64,000 nt of DNA from Pyxicephalus adspersus. Its lineage: Eukaryota; Chordata; Amphibia; Anura; Pyxicephalidae. The notes under the pieces are model-generated. The model made no database searches. It saw only the letters and a program-made list of their open reading frames with translations, and was not told where the DNA came from. Positions 10,666-24,590 of the stretch are shown piece by piece. Numbering within the stretch: the stretch's first letter is position 1; every line of letters begins with the position of its first letter. A program made the position numbers and the translations under genes. The DNA lies in the NCBI RefSeq assembly GCF_032062135.1, contig NC_092862.1:66309496-66373495 (forward strand), given 5' to 3'.

Positions 10666-13600
10666 AAAGGATACTTATGCACATGACGCCCATTCAAATC
10701 CACAGACTTAAGTTAATGCAACTAAGGCTTAGGAAAACAGTATACAGGTATAAACAGCAAATGGTTCAAAAGACTAACTTTTTTGTCCAATCAGAGCATA
10801 TTGACATAAAGCCTCTTGCTAGCCCACACCAAGACCTTTGAAACATCACTTTGTTGCTTCTATCACATTGACATCTGCCCATAATGCAGTGCCAAAGCCT
10901 CAGCAAACAGCTACTAGGCATGAACACTGTCTCATGACAGATAGGGGTAACATTATTAAAAAAAAACAGTGTAAGTGTCATGTTGGTTGATGTCAATGCC
11001 TACAAAAAGCATTTTTATGTGGTACGAATAAGTGGATTGTGAAGTTGGCTAACAAAAAACTTGGTTACTTTTCCCTGAGTAAATTAAAAATCTGATACAG
11101 ATTCGAATTTTTTTTATATTATACAAAATTAACATTAAGTAATCATGTAATAAATAAGAATTTAAAACAAACAAAACTTAGATATTTATTTGTTGCTAAA
11201 AAGTAGAAAAATTTTGCAAAATTTTGCTGATTGCCAGTGGCAATTTCTACAACTGTATCAGGAGTTTAGTACATTTATGCAAAATACATTACAAAACTTA
11301 TGTCCCTTTGTTTAGTTTACCTTTCTTATGAGAAAACTAGCATGTAAAGGATGAGGTTATTCTTCAGTTTTTTTTTGACCTTCTCTCAAAACTTCCACCT
11401 TGTATCTTCTCAGACAGAAAGACAGATGTTAGAGTCGGACATCAGCACTAGCTATAAAAAGTATCAAGGGTTACAAGTGGCATGGAAGATGAATAACTGA
11501 AGTGTCCCGTTACCAAGTCACCCTCTTGCATATGTTCATTGACTTTCATTTAGCAGATGAACAGACGCAAAGGCCTCTCCACCAGTGGGCTGTTTGTTGT
11601 AGATATTTGGCAACATGTTTTGTCAGTAACTGAATTTTAAACGTTAGAAAATATCAAAACCAAAAAATAAATATATTTTTAAAAGAGCAAGGTTTAGTTT
11701 TTGCTATCTTATGTACTTAGAGACATAACGGGAAGTGAAATTACATATTTCCTACATGAGAAGTTGTCACCACAACTGGTGTCACAATTAGAGGGTGAAT
11801 CTCTCCAGGATGGGGCTTGAAATACAAATAGGAATAAAAGTCTGACAGGGTTCTAACTCTGCCAGTGGTCATCCACTTTTCCCAATTATTGACGTACCCT
11901 CATATGCCTGGGTGTGAGGCCAAAATGTAGCAAATCTAGAGGTACTGGAACATAAACATTTCAAGAATTAAAATTCAATTTTGTGAGAAAGCACAGGGTC
12001 TTTAAAGCCTTCTGCCTCTGTTAGGGATTCACTGGTTTATTTTATGTTATTTTATCATTTTAGTTTTAACTAAAAAACTGCAATAAAAAAATTGTATTCA
12101 TATATTTTATATCCAAGAACATCACTATTTGTTAGGGTCTCCCCAACACTCACATCTGAACCCTGATAAATATACTTCACAAGAAAAAAACTAATGCATT
12201 ATTTTATTACACAGGCAAAACTTATTTAACGATTAAGGAAAACTTTAACACACATGCATTTAATATATAGTGTATACCTAAAACAAATGATAGATAAAGC
12301 CACACTGTAATGGATAATATGTATTGCTAGTTTAGGTAACAGCTCCTTTGATAATAATAGATCATATATACATACATCCTTTGATGCAAGACTTACAGAA
12401 TAAGGTCAGGAAAGGGACTGACTGACTGACCCAAATCATGGACAACCCTTAGCAGGGTCATTAAAAAAAATTCAAACACACCTGTTGGTTCCAGTCAGTC
12501 ACTGGAAATAACAACATATTTCACACAGTACTTATTATATTAAATAACAGAGTAACTGTAGTAATTTGAACCAAGAGACTATCTGTTCCCAATTTAAATT
12601 AATCCTTTAGTGTATATATTGGAGGTTTGCAAATGCCATTAGATCCCACACATGGAAATTATATGTGAAATTACAATGCAGTATGCTAAGAGAACAAGAC
12701 TGTCAACCAAGTTTATAAGTGGAATAATGAAAACAGTGCCAATACTTGGTGAATCTACAGGAAATAAAAAAATACTCTAGCAAAGCCCCCCCCCCCACTT
12801 TACCTAAACATTAAACTACAGTGTCAGAATTTACTGGAGGTACAAACAGACAGGTCACCAACAGTGGAGAGAGTGACGAAGTCAAAAGGGTAGAGTAAGA
12901 GAAATTTAAAAATAGTGTCAACTATCATTTTTCATCTTATTAAAATAAAAATGGTGAGCTTTTAGAGTAGAAAAGAAACAATAAGGAACAATGAGTTGTA
13001 ATTGAGTTGTAATGACAATTGAGTTGTAATGAAAACAATGTAATAGTGAGGGATGAAAATGGTACATACGGTAAGTAGTACAAAGTATCATAAGAACTAG
13101 TGATGCAACTCGAAAAGAGATCAAAATAAATAAGAAATTAAAAATTTTAAAGGAAAGGTTTAGGGTAAGGATACATGTCAGAAATCCTATAAAGACAGTT
13201 TGTTCCTGTGCAATGAGAGAATATGTACACATTACAGGTTATAGCCTTTTAGAGATGACAAATAAACTATTTACAAAGATATCAGTAAGTGAATGAAGCA
13301 TTATATGGAGGATGAAATACAGCTGAGTGTGCATTCAAAACGAATGGAGAAAAACTTACTATATTTTTACAATCCTGGAAACCAAAATCCTGAACAAAAT
13401 AATAAAAATAATAAGGTTTAGGAATGCAAAGTTTGTACTGTAAATTTTGAATATAAACCTAATAGTTTTTGTGATATGTGGGTTCTCTATATCTCCTGAA
13501 GAAGCCGAGCTGTCTGTGAAAGGTGTAGAGTGAAATAAAACAGCTAGAGTTCTCATTTGCCTTGAACCATACACCAAAATGGTGAAAGTTTTAATGTGAA

Positions 13601-13996
13601 TTTTAAATATGTAATGAATAAAAATCATTGTTTTCATATATTTCCTTTAAATAAAATGTAAAATATATTTGAAAAATGTACAATGGTATTTTTGCTGCCT
13701 TTAAAGTCCCACTTCTTGTTTGTCTGGTTTTTGAGTAAAATCAGGGATGTGGCAGTTTTTCATGTATCTACCATTGGGAAGGAAGTCTTTTCTGAGTTTT
13801 GTTTCATGGACCATAATAATACATTTACATCTCTATTTCTTCTTATTAGTACATTGTGTTTTCAGATTAATTAACTAGTGAAAGAGAAGGAAAATTAGAA
13901 ATAAAATACGTGTGAACAAGAACATTTATTAAACAGAAAATGTTAAAGAAATATGCTGCAAATCAAATAAATAGAAACAAAAAAATCTGCTGTCTG

Positions 13997-14275
13997 GTAA
14001 ACGTTCCTACTGCGTTTATATAAACGCGGGAAAACAACGAAAAATGCTGGAAACCGCCCCTATTGAAATCAATGGACGTGTTTACCCATGTTAATCCTGT
14101 GGTTTAATTTTTAAAATGTTGCAAGAAGCGTTATCTTTAGCGTTAAAAAAAAGCCCTCAACTAAACGTCCTGGCGTAGATTAGCCAATTGGAATGCATGG
14201 GAATTTCAAACATGCGCTTTTAAATCTTTAGGTTAAACGCTGGGGAAAACGTCTGTGTAGACTAAGCCTAAAGGA
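13997..14275 (+). repeat. Interspersed repeat family A, copy 3
   Basis: Closely parallels copy 1: AAACGTCCTGGCGTAGATT, GGAATGCATGGGAATTTCAA and the end CTGTGTAGACTAAGCCTAA occur in the same order and orientation. No ORF. Confidence 0.65.
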
Positions 14276-17133
14276 GGTAGAAGCTGACAAACAGAAGGAA
14301 AATGTTTACCTAAACTACATTTGATGGTGCTCACAATCAAAAAGTGCTCTTTACCTTCTGAAAATAGTGTAAAGCTATACAAAGTCTACATAAAGTATTT
14401 ATTTCAACATATTAAACAAAACATAATGTATATGTCTAAGTATTTTTCTAGTTTAGCCCACCATCCCTAGTTGTTGTTGAAGAAGTTTAGAGGTTTTAAA
14501 TGTAAACATAGCGTAATGAAGCTTTCAAGTGAAACCCCAACCAAACCTTTTTTTTATTTTTCTTTATGTCTTAAAGACATCTATTGGCCTATTTGACATG
14601 TGTTCACAGGGCAGAAAGTAAATGAATAGCTTTTACCGCTGTCACAGACTGCAAATAAAACCTTAAGCAGTCTCTAAACATTTCACACTCCGTTAACAGA
14701 AAAAGCAAACAAATAAATAGAAAATAGTTTTGACTAGAGTGAGGCTTTAACATGTACATTTACATGCCAGTCGCTTAAAACCATGCATGCCAGAGTAAAA
14801 TATAGCATAAAATGTGTATAATTTGGACATTTATATTGCTAAGTAAGTTGATTACTGATAATAGGTCCATACTTAGATCCTAGGCATTAATGTATGCATA
14901 ATAAAACTGTGAGTGACCATTAGTGCTTTTATAAAACTATTGTACATGCTCCAAAGTATCTCCACGTTTACCTGCATCCATTGTATCGTGTTCACTTACT
15001 TTTATTAAAAATAATAGACCTCCAGCAATATGTTGCTAAAGTTGCAAATAAGCAATGCACCAAATGTCTGTGCCCCTGTCAGTATAATAGACTGAATTGC
15101 CATTGACATTCTCAGTATTTTTCTCTGTCTATAAATATATTTTTATCTTGTACAACAAAAGTTTAGCAGAATTAAACAAACTCACTACATTTTGTCCATG
15201 CATGGTGATCTCTGATTAAGTGACAGGAGTTTTATCTATATAGTATTTGAACAATGCAGCTGCAGCCCCAGAATAATTCTGACACAGGACCACAATTTGA
15301 TTCATATGCATCAAGCAAGAACAATAGAAGCCTGTTACTTTTTATGGCTGACCTGAGAAACATTCCTGGACCATTCTCAAGTTTGATTCTTGAATTTTAG
15401 TAGGTGATGAGTGCAACAGCACGCCTTCCAGAGGACAAAGCATGCCTGAAAACACGTCAATTTACTAAGTAGCCTATCATGTTCTCTCATGCTGTGCTCT
15501 GGGAATGTGCTGCCTACACATTAATATCAACCTTCAGAGTGCTTTGGATAGTTTCACTCTGTTCCAAAGGGATTACATTTTCATGTGTTATGTAACAGGG
15601 CTTCTGAAAACTGAAAAATAGCGATCCGGCGGAAAGTCTAAAAGAAATGTAATACGAATTGACTATCAAGCCACACAACCAAATTATGTGGTTCTAATGT
15701 TTGGCTTCTGTGGTAATTTTTTGGCTATATCGCAAATACAATAAAGGATATTAAAGGCACACACTGGAACTTATGTCATGCCATGGTACAATATACTTAT
15801 ATATAGCAACCAAAAAAAGATTTTTTTTTAACATAACCTGAAAAATGAAAGCTATAAAATTATACACTGCAATAACACATATTTAAAACACTGTAGACAT
15901 TTGTTGGACATTCACTTGTCCGGTCCTAAGCTGTGGTTATAAAGTAAATTCAGCAAGTTGCCTATGCTGTACATCACAATGAATCATTCTGGGGGCCACG
16001 TTTCACAGCTGAATTTGACAGGTGGTGTTTTAGTAACCCCTTTTAAATAAAAAGGGGTCCACTGGAGTTAATTTGAGTACAACAGGTATTGCTCAGGTGT
16101 CTGGCATATCCAGCACTAGTACTGGTGAAGGAACAAATTAAAACTCCTAACTGTTATAGGATGATAAATGTAGTAGATAAGACTGGTTTTTAAGGTTCAC
16201 TGGGTGTCCATGTTAAGGTGGAAATAAAAGAATAGGTAGGGGTAGAGAAGAGAATTTATTAACATTTTTTTACCATTACTACTGCTAGAGCATTTCGCTA
16301 AAGACAAATGAGAAAGGGGGCAGGAGCATCAATGCAAAAAATGTGTGATACATAATCTCATTAATATTTCATTTAGTTAGCATACTCACTGCAGGATACT
16401 AATCCTAAAATTTTTGTACTGTTTACAAAAGAAACATGTTATAACCCCATTTCGATTCATATCAAGTAGACTATAAAGGATACAATTTATTAAGTGAGGT
16501 TATATTAAAATGTAAGAATGTCCTTTACCACACTCCCCTGCTATATTTTGTAGCAGCTCCGACATCTGCAAAAATACTATTAAACCTAAAATTCGGAAAC
16601 CAAACACAGAAGACGGAGAATATAATTGACATAAATTTCCCCTGGCTTATTTACTACTATGATATTTAAACTGGTGTCAAAGTTAAGACACAGATTAAAG
16701 CGGAGCTAAACTTGTTGGGTTTGGGTGAGCTTTTACTTGTGGTTCATGGCAGACATATATTTTGTTCTAAGAACCCTGAAGCGGACCGGTCCAGGATCCT
16801 GTCTCTGCTACATCCCACAAAGCCTCTATATTTGCAGCCAACTCTTTCTTTCTGGTCCACCATGATTCTCTTCAGCCATTAAGCAGCCACTGATGATGTC
16901 ACTCCCGCGCAGGTACAAGAGTAACATTGTTCTTGTTATCTAGGTATTAGTGGTGCAAGTAATAGAGCCGAACCCTACACTACGTAGTGCATTATTAGAA
17001 GTTGTAAAATAACTAATGCAAATGTAGAGTCATTCACCTACAATTGGACATGGCACCCTCCTTTGGTTGATATACAAAATTTCTAACAAAATATATCAGA
17101 AATATCGGTATGTTATCTTTTAAGACAATTGGC

Positions 17134-17368
17134 ATAATAGGCCTGATTTATGAAAGCTCTCCAAGGTTAGAGAGAATACACTTTCAGAAGTGAAGCTGGG
17201 TGATCCACAAAACATGGAGTGGATTTTTAAAAAGTATTTGCTATTTGCTAGAAAAAGTTTTGAATCCTGGACCAGATCCATTCCAGGTTTGCTGGATCAC
17301 CCAGCTTCACTGATGAAAGTGTATTCTCTCCAGCCTTGGGAAGCTTTCATAAATCAGGGCCATTATAT
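17134..17368. mobile_element. Inverted-repeat MITE
   Basis: Nearly the whole 230 bp is palindromic. The left arm runs GGCCTGATTTATGAAAGC, CTCCAAGG, AGAGAATACACTTTCA, GTGAAGCTGGGTGATCCA. The right arm is its reverse complement, ending GCTTTCATAAATCAGGGCC. ATAAT/ATTAT flanks suggest a short TA-containing target. There is no transposase; it is a typical hairpin-type MITE. Confidence 0.8.
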
Positions 17369-19072
17369 CATCTTAAAGCAAGGATCCTATGATATAGAAT
17401 ACTCTCCTTCACATCAGAAGCCCCCCTCACATCAGAGTCCCCTTTTCATATTGAGAGCTCCTGTATTACATCCAAGTCCACCTCCATATCTGGAGCCTCC
17501 ATTATTTTTGCTTTAAAGTTAAAAAGCAAAGCAAGTTGTATTTTGTATGCTATTTACATTCTTTTAATTTTACATGCTCCTTTTTTTTCCAAAACAAAGA
17601 TGCAGCACAGGTTTGGGTGACATATGGTCAATGGAATAATTAAATAATTCTAATAAATATTTGTTTTTGTATATTTATTTTCTCCAAGTTTAAAATACTT
17701 CCCTTTAAAAAAAGCAGTTTGTTTGCAATAGGTCTAGAAAACTGATAGGAGGCTGAGGGTCTGGAGGTAACAGTTAAGAAAGCATGTTAGAAGTTTTGTC
17801 CAGGTTTGTTACTACATTTGCTATATGAATTTAGGTATTTGGTCAAACTGAATGGTCCCCTCAGTGCTAGAATACAGGCAGATACTTTTATATCATAATA
17901 TTATACCATCACAGAACCATCAGATTGGTCTCAAGTTCATCCTGCAGCAAGCAAATGACCTCAAACATATAGCTAACATCATCTTTAATGAAAGGAAGAG
18001 CAAGGAGGTAGAATGGTGCCTGTCACAGTACCCACCGGCAGGATGGTGGAACCTCTGTGTCGCCAGGACCACTTGGCTGAAATGTGAATGAGGTGCAGAG
18101 TCTATGATACAAACCCCTGGTTTTACCAGTACTCCCCACAAGAGATGATAGACAAGCGAAGGCAATGTCCAGGTTACTTACCTCAAACACTCTGGAGCTG
18201 ATGACAACTGACAGTGGCAGGATCAGTGCATGGTACAGAATCTTGAGGCAGTAACGTAGTCAGAACAAGCAAAAGTTAGGACAGGATGCAATCATGCAAT
18301 CATGAGGAAGCTGGAATTAGCGAGAGAAGCAATGTGTGATACCAATTTGTGAGGCAAGTATGTAGCCTGAACTTGCAAAGGTCTGGAAAGGTGGCAATCA
18401 AGGATAGCCACGATAAAACTGTAATCAGAAATTGGAAAAGAAATGTACACTGGTGCCTAGAGAACAGAGACAGTATTTACTTTTTTTGTTTAGGCATCAT
18501 CCTGTTGTTATTGTTTACATCTGCTTAATAATCAGTTTACTGTAAAATAGAGAACAGCAAGAAAGGCAACCTAAGTTAACCTAAAAGCAGAACTAAACCC
18601 ATCAATACTCATCTATCCCTGTTATATTGCGTGTGTTACCATTTTCTCCCCATCTTTCCTTCCAAATCCTGATCTTCGGCAATGATTGACTGGATTGAGA
18701 TGACTTAACTCGCACACAAGAGTTTATTCATTCCTGGTACCTGCAAGGGAAGCCGGTATTGCTGGGAATCTCTAGCAACAAACACAGGGCCTAAAAAATA
18801 TTAGGTATTTGAAGGCATAAAGGCTATGTTCACACTACAACACATAGGTTGCTGTGCATTTTTATATTGATGTGCATTATTACACATGGCCAGTTGCACT
18901 ACTGCCAGTTGCCAAGCATTACACTAATTAGGGCAGTGCCCTGAAATGAACAGAAGGTGCAGGTGCACTGCAGTATAACAGTATAATAAATGTATAAAGC
19001 AGTAAAGAATGATCTAACCAAGGCTATACCACTGATTTTTTTTTTAATAAATTTGAACTAAAGTAAAAAAAA

Positions 19073-19089
19073 AATATATATATATATAT
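19073..19089. repeat. (AT)n microsatellite
   Basis: A short AT dinucleotide run following an A-rich tract. Confidence 0.9.
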
Positions 19090-19388
19090 GAGTAGGCAGG
19101 TATTTTATTTCAGAGGAGATAAGTGATATCCCTTCTGGATATATTATTATATTCTGCAATAAAATAGGCATACCTGCCTGTTAAGACGTCTTTACAGACA
19201 CTCACCTCTCCTTGCTCCATAATGGTTGCTGCCATCTTTACCTGATCCTCTTTCAGGTTCAGGACCTTGATTAGCCAGGAGGGAATGATATAACTTCCAC
19301 TCATGCACACAGTAGTTAATTCATTCCTGGCAGCCAGGGATGTTCCAGGATACCTGGAATCGAACACTGAGTTGCAGCTCAATGTACA

Positions 19389-19825
19389 TTAACCTCCTTA
19401 GCGGTAATGCCAAGTAAAGCTCGGGCTAAATTATCCATACCAAAAGCGGTAACCCCGAGCTACACTCGGGGTGGAATTGGCAGGGAGTTTAAATAGCTTA
19501 CTTGGTAAGTGGTGCCCAACGGCGTCCTCCAGAGGTGCCCACGCTGTTTTCCAGTGATGCCCTTCATCTTCTTCCTCTGGTGATGCCGGCTGGGCATCTG
19601 TGTAACCTGGCGATGCCCGGCCGGCATCTGCGCCCCCAGCGTGTGAACGTTGGGGACCTGAGGCCAGGGGAAGCAGCTGCCTGCTGAGCATCTGCGTGGG
19701 AGCGTGTGGCGGAGCCGTACATCTGGGAGGCAGGACCAGGCGGGACATTTAAAATACTAAGTATCTTTAAATGTACAGCTTTTACATTTAAAAATACTTA
19801 TTATTCATACCGCCAGGGAGGTTAA
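19389..19825. mobile_element. TTAA-flanked piggyBac-like MITE
   Basis: The element is bounded by TTAA on both sides. Its ends are inverted: TTAACCTCCTTAGCGGTAAT against ATACCGCCAGGGAGGTTAA. TTAA target sites are the hallmark of piggyBac-type insertion. The interior is GC-rich (about 19500-19745) and includes a GATGCCCGGCCGGCATC near-palindrome like one in the larger TTAA-flanked element at 24.4 kb. The stop-poor frames in the GC-rich part are not convincing genes. Confidence 0.7.
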
Positions 19826-21113
19826 AGAAAATATTGCAAACAAGCAAGTTTTTTTTTTTTGTCCAAATATCCATTCGGCAATAAATACTCTACCTGGTTG
19901 CAATTTGTATTTATTTACATTTAGTTCCATTTTAGGAGAGCTATCAGCTAAATCTCTGCTGTTTGCTGTGTTTGCTAAAGAAATAAGTGAAGCTCTAAAG
20001 TCAGTAGAAGGTGTAAACCTGTCACTTTACCATAAATAGCCATCTCCTCCTATCTGCAAGTGTTCTCTACATCTTAACACAGCACACGGCATTAACAATA
20101 GCATTAAGTATAGCCCATTATTTTATTATTTGGAACAGTTTAATAAAAAAAATGATTTTCTAAGTGTAATAAACTAATGCCAAGACAAAAGATCAATCTT
20201 GGACAAAGATGTAACTTTTGGGGGAGGTTAACACAGTGGGGGAGGTTACACGAGGAGCCATGAGGAATCATATCTGTCTGTAACAGGTGGCATGTCCTAC
20301 ACAGAAACATGTGTTGTTGTTTCCTTTATTCAAAAAGCATCTGTTCTAAGGAGATTTAAATAAAACAAACTGGGAATGAGTCAGCACTGCCATAAAACCA
20401 AAGCAGAGACTGAACAGTTAGAAAATCACTGCATAAAAAGAGAAGACTCTATCTGGGTATGTAAAATAAGTTTATATATGGTTGTCCTGCAAGTTCAGGC
20501 CATTGAGCAGCAATTAATTAACCATCTCTTAGCAGCAGTGTTTTAGGAGGTAAGTGTAATCTGTAAATGACACTTACCAATGTCTGTCACGGCAAACATT
20601 TCTGTTAAATCACATCTCTAACATTGCATGTGGGCTTACCCCTGTGGGCTTGTACAGGCAGTATTGTTTGAACTAGTTATTTCCATTTAAGTCTATAGGT
20701 CCAACTAGTCCTAACTATACAAACAAAGCAATGCAGATAACCAGGACTGGAAGTCCATATTCCCCCATTTACACTTGGCTACACTTGGCTTGTTTCACAA
20801 ATACAGCTCGCTGTAACATCTAACTAGTTATTCGTAATAAGCCTCTATGATTAACATAATTAATGCAAGAAATCAGTTTTCATTAGTATGTACTGAACTG
20901 GGATACTGAACATTTTAGTTACTGCAATATTACCTGTGAGATAAAATATACATTTTCATAATTCCACAAAAATGCATATTTGCAAAGTATTACAAAGAAA
21001 AAAAAAATATTTAGCAGCAGTAAATATCATAAATATCATTTTTATATCAATAAATAAGAACACTGAACTGTATGTATTTATTCATTCTGTAAAATATTGT
21101 TTAGTAATCTCAC

Positions 21114-21785
21114 CTTTTGTTTTTTTTTGCTCAAACAATGTTGTGTTTTCTTTTTGGTCCTTTGTACCTGTACACAATTTTTCTTTTTCTCCTTACTTTT
21201 TAGATGAGATTTTTCTGCAGTTTTGGTCATTTTTTTAATTATCGTTGGTGGTGGTTTTGTAGAATTTTGTTTTTGCTGAAGAAATTCAAAAAATGCAGAA
21301 ATTTGGATTTGCTTCATTACAAAACTAGCTACATTTTGCATTCCAAGCAATATACATTCCACTCCTTCCAGCCTTTTTGCTTGTTGTTCTGAATATTTAG
21401 TTATTAGGGAGAGGTAGCTTATCATATCCACAAAATGCCCTTTCATGTCTAAGAATACATCCTTAACCTCCGTATGTTTGTTGGTATTTTCAGTTTTAGT
21501 ACTCTCTGTTTTAAGCTCTTGAAGTTCTTTTGCAATGCCCACAATATCCTGCGAAATATCCTCAATCTTTTCAGAAACATTATGGTTTTCCACCAGAAGT
21601 GTGTCAATTTTATTGTGCAGGAAGTCCAGCTTTGTGTCCATGACGTTTTTGGATTTTGTGCCTACCGAAGTCTGTGATGCTTTTTGTCCATTGACAGGAC
21701 CTTGATTCTGTAAGGCTTTTGGATCATACCTTTTGGCCAGAGAGTTCACTAGCGATGACTTGGAAATCTTAGTGGCTGCGCTCAT
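21114..21785 (-). CDS. mylk4: mylk4 exon 1: N-terminal coiled-coil of Mylk4 long form
   Basis: First coding exon of a myosin light chain kinase family gene. The ATG is preceded four codons upstream by an in-frame TAA, and the exon ends at the donor CAAAAG|GTGAGA in phase 0 after 224 codons. Residues 49-95 (beginning MDTKLDFLHNKIDTLL) form a heptad-like coiled-coil that resembles the start of MYLK3 (cardiac MLCK), which has MDTKLNMLNEKVDQLL as I recall it. A second helical segment (about 105-172) and a lysine-rich tail (about 180-224) follow. The divergent neighbour wrnip1 points to MYLK4 rather than MYLK3. The family phosphorylates myosin regulatory light chains in striated muscle; the kinase domain is outside the window. 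The short human MYLK4 form lacks this region, so it defines a long isoform. MYLK3 remains a less likely alternative. Confidence 0.8.
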
Positions 21786-22320
21786 ACTGATTGCTTAGTC
21801 AGTGGAAATCTATATTCTGCTGAGAAGACGAAGCTGTTTTCTCTCTCTGTGTAAATCACAGCTGTTTACAGACCAGTCTAAACTTGAAGCAACGCTTCCT
21901 CACATGCCCTTTTCTTGGTCATCTTTGTGAATGTAACAAACCTAACAAGAAGGAACAAAACTGTTTTGAAAAGAACAAGTGGTCCCCTTTCCATTCACTT
22001 TAAGTATAAATAGTGAGGGGGCTGACAACTGTAGGTCCTAAATCCACTCTGCTCTGTGACGTCACATTGAGTACAGAGAAGGGGGTCTAGTCTAACTTCC
22101 ATGTAATTTGACAGCAAGAGGCCTGCAAGACATTTGAGAAGTCTCCTTTTGCACAGGCTCTGTGTACCTCTGTTCTTGCATGTCAAATTTATGCTTGTTT
22201 CATGCAACTTGATAGTAGTGCTCAAAGAATAAAGACCCTTAAACACTAACAAAAAATGACATGGATAAATTGTTTATAGTAAAATACTCAGCTGATATAT
22301 ATATCCGAAAAATTAATTAG
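21786..22320 (-). promoter_or_regulatory. Candidate mylk4 upstream region with muscle-type sites
   Basis: Upstream of the exon 1 ATG, the minus strand has a CAGCTG E-box (21859-21864), a CACTTG E-box near 21975 and CTATTTATAC (22013-22004), which is one base off the MEF2 consensus and could also serve as a weak TATA element. Such sites fit a striated-muscle promoter, but they are short and common by chance. The transcription start is not visible. Confidence 0.3.
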
Positions 22321-24398
22321 ATGGCACAGAACAAATTTGCACAGAACAAATGCGTGAAAAAGGCAGCAACTACGTTATGAATAATGTATGTATGTATATG
22401 ATGAGAAATAACTTTTTAGTTTTGGATTGAAACCTACAATTATTTGGGTGCACTATGAGATTATATTGCAATAACTGGCCCCTTTATCTGTTTACATAAA
22501 TACTTTTTACCAATGGAATCAGTGATACCTACAATGTTACAGGGAGCAAAATGTAATTAGCTGATATCTAAGATGTTATCCTGTCCATTATAATATATTA
22601 ACACAAGAAATAGCTTTAATAATGCGAAACATCAGCTGCAGTGCTTACAGAACTACCCTGTGGTATTCATATATAAAAGTGCTAGGACTTTCAGGATAGT
22701 AGGATATTGCCAGCGCACATACTGTCGAAACATGAAGTTTTATATACAGCAGTGTTTTTGTATTCTAGCTTCATCATGGCATCCACAGGTTGTCACCTCC
22801 AGGCTAAAGTGACATATATATATAAATCTTGATCACATCAGTAAGCAGTATGCATATATTCCAGATATCAAGAGCGTCGCATCCTGACTATGATACTCAA
22901 TACTTACTGGAGTGAACCTGTGCGGGCACAATCCCTTCATTGCTTTTAGATATTATTTATACTAAAAATTTAGGCAGTGACACTTTCTTATGTTAGGACC
23001 ACTGCTTAGCACATTTTCTAACTTTACCAAACTTGGGAAACACTAAAGCTTTTTTATGTAAAACATGTACAGCATTAGGTAAGGTGGGAAGCAAATAAAC
23101 AAGCAGTTCAAGGTCTGCTTTAGGAAATGAATGACTACTGAATGACTACCTCAGCAGCAAACTGACCTGCTTTAATGACACATTGTTAACAGGTCAGGGA
23201 AACATTTGTTACTTTTTTTTTTTTAATCAAAGGACAGTTATAAATAGACTGCCAATTAGCCGACTTTAGACTTTAGTCAAAACTATATATTATATATTGT
23301 TTGTATATGTTATATACTATGTATATAACCATATGAAGGTGCATTTTGACTGAAGGGCATTTAACCAAATGTAGTAAGTGGTAGGTACCTGGTCCTGTTG
23401 CTGTTGACAGTCAGAGAAGGACACTTTTTACTTTGCAGTTTGAAAGTAGAATAAGGCATTTGAAAACTTGGCAGGCAGTTTTCTACATTTTCTATGAACT
23501 AATGACATTCTGGCATTTGTTATTATGACATTTTCTATCTAGGGAAACAACTTGGAAGCTATTGCCACGAATAAGCATAGTGAAATACAGAAGTGTTATA
23601 ATTTTAGTACTCTACATATGAAAGAAACTCTTGTATACAGGTGTAATATCTTGTTTGATCGGTCAGGATGCTTGTTGGTTTATATCCAACAATAATCCAG
23701 CAGCCATACCCCCTACCTTTAAAGCCTATACTTTTAGTAGAATCACTAACGTTAGGAGTGCCACCTAGCAGTCCCATTGCTTCTTAACCACTTTACTTTA
23801 TGGTAATACTAATACTAATTTGGTGATAGTAAAATTGGTTCTGCCATTGCCAGAATTTCCTGGCAACCTGTACAACATATTTAAACTTGTAATCTTAGGA
23901 TTGCATAAATATTGAACTTACTTTAAATGTGCTTCACATGTGTTACCTCATAGATATTGGTTGCCATACCTAAATTCAACAAATTACCATGCAGACTGTA
24001 TAGACAGAAATTTAAGCTTTGGGTTGGTGTTGATACTCAAATCAATAAGGTATTCCTTGGGAGCCTAATTTGCAACATCATGATTTGCCTTCTGTCCATT
24101 ATGTAGCTGATTCATGAACAAAGGAGAAACCTATTGGTATAATTGTAATACTGACCGACGGGCCCTAGGTGCACAGATCTGGTAGGTGAATACAACCCCA
24201 AGTTGCTTTAACAGATCGTACATTTCATTGAAATATCTCTGTCTATCCAGGTGCAGGAAGTGAGGTATTCAGTTTTGAATTATTGGAAAGTGTAGGTATA
24301 TGTTGTTCTTTGAACTGGGTAGGTTTACATTTGTTTTCTTTTTTTGTTTTTGTTTGGGATATTTTCTTCCCTCTGTTTGGTTTATTGTTACACATAGT
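22321..24398. other. Intergenic DNA, nothing recognised
   Basis: AT-rich sequence between mylk4 and wrnip1. I see no exon, RNA gene or bounded transposon. Confidence 0.5.
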
Positions 24399-24590
24399 TT
24401 AACCACCTGAGCGTTACACTGAGGTCTAGATTTCTGTACCAAAAGTGATCCACTGTTTTGCATGAAATTTTTTTTTAAATTGTAGACCTGTAACTTACAG
24501 AAATATGTCCGAACAGAGGTTCTACTAGATAATATGTATAAATAAATGTAATAAATGTATTTACTTTTATTTTATTTTTTTTTATTTTTT

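Larger units (their letters stand above)
8128..21113 (-). other. mylk4 intron 1 (13 kb)
   Basis: A large intron between the start-codon exon and exon 2, opening with GTGAGA at the exon 1 side. It carries the possible solo LTR, a LINE 3' end, several MITEs and two repeat-family-A copies listed separately. The stretches 10670-13990, 14280-17130, 17370-19070 and 19830-21110 show no recognisable gene or transposon apart from a C-tract near 12785-12796. Confidence 0.55.
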
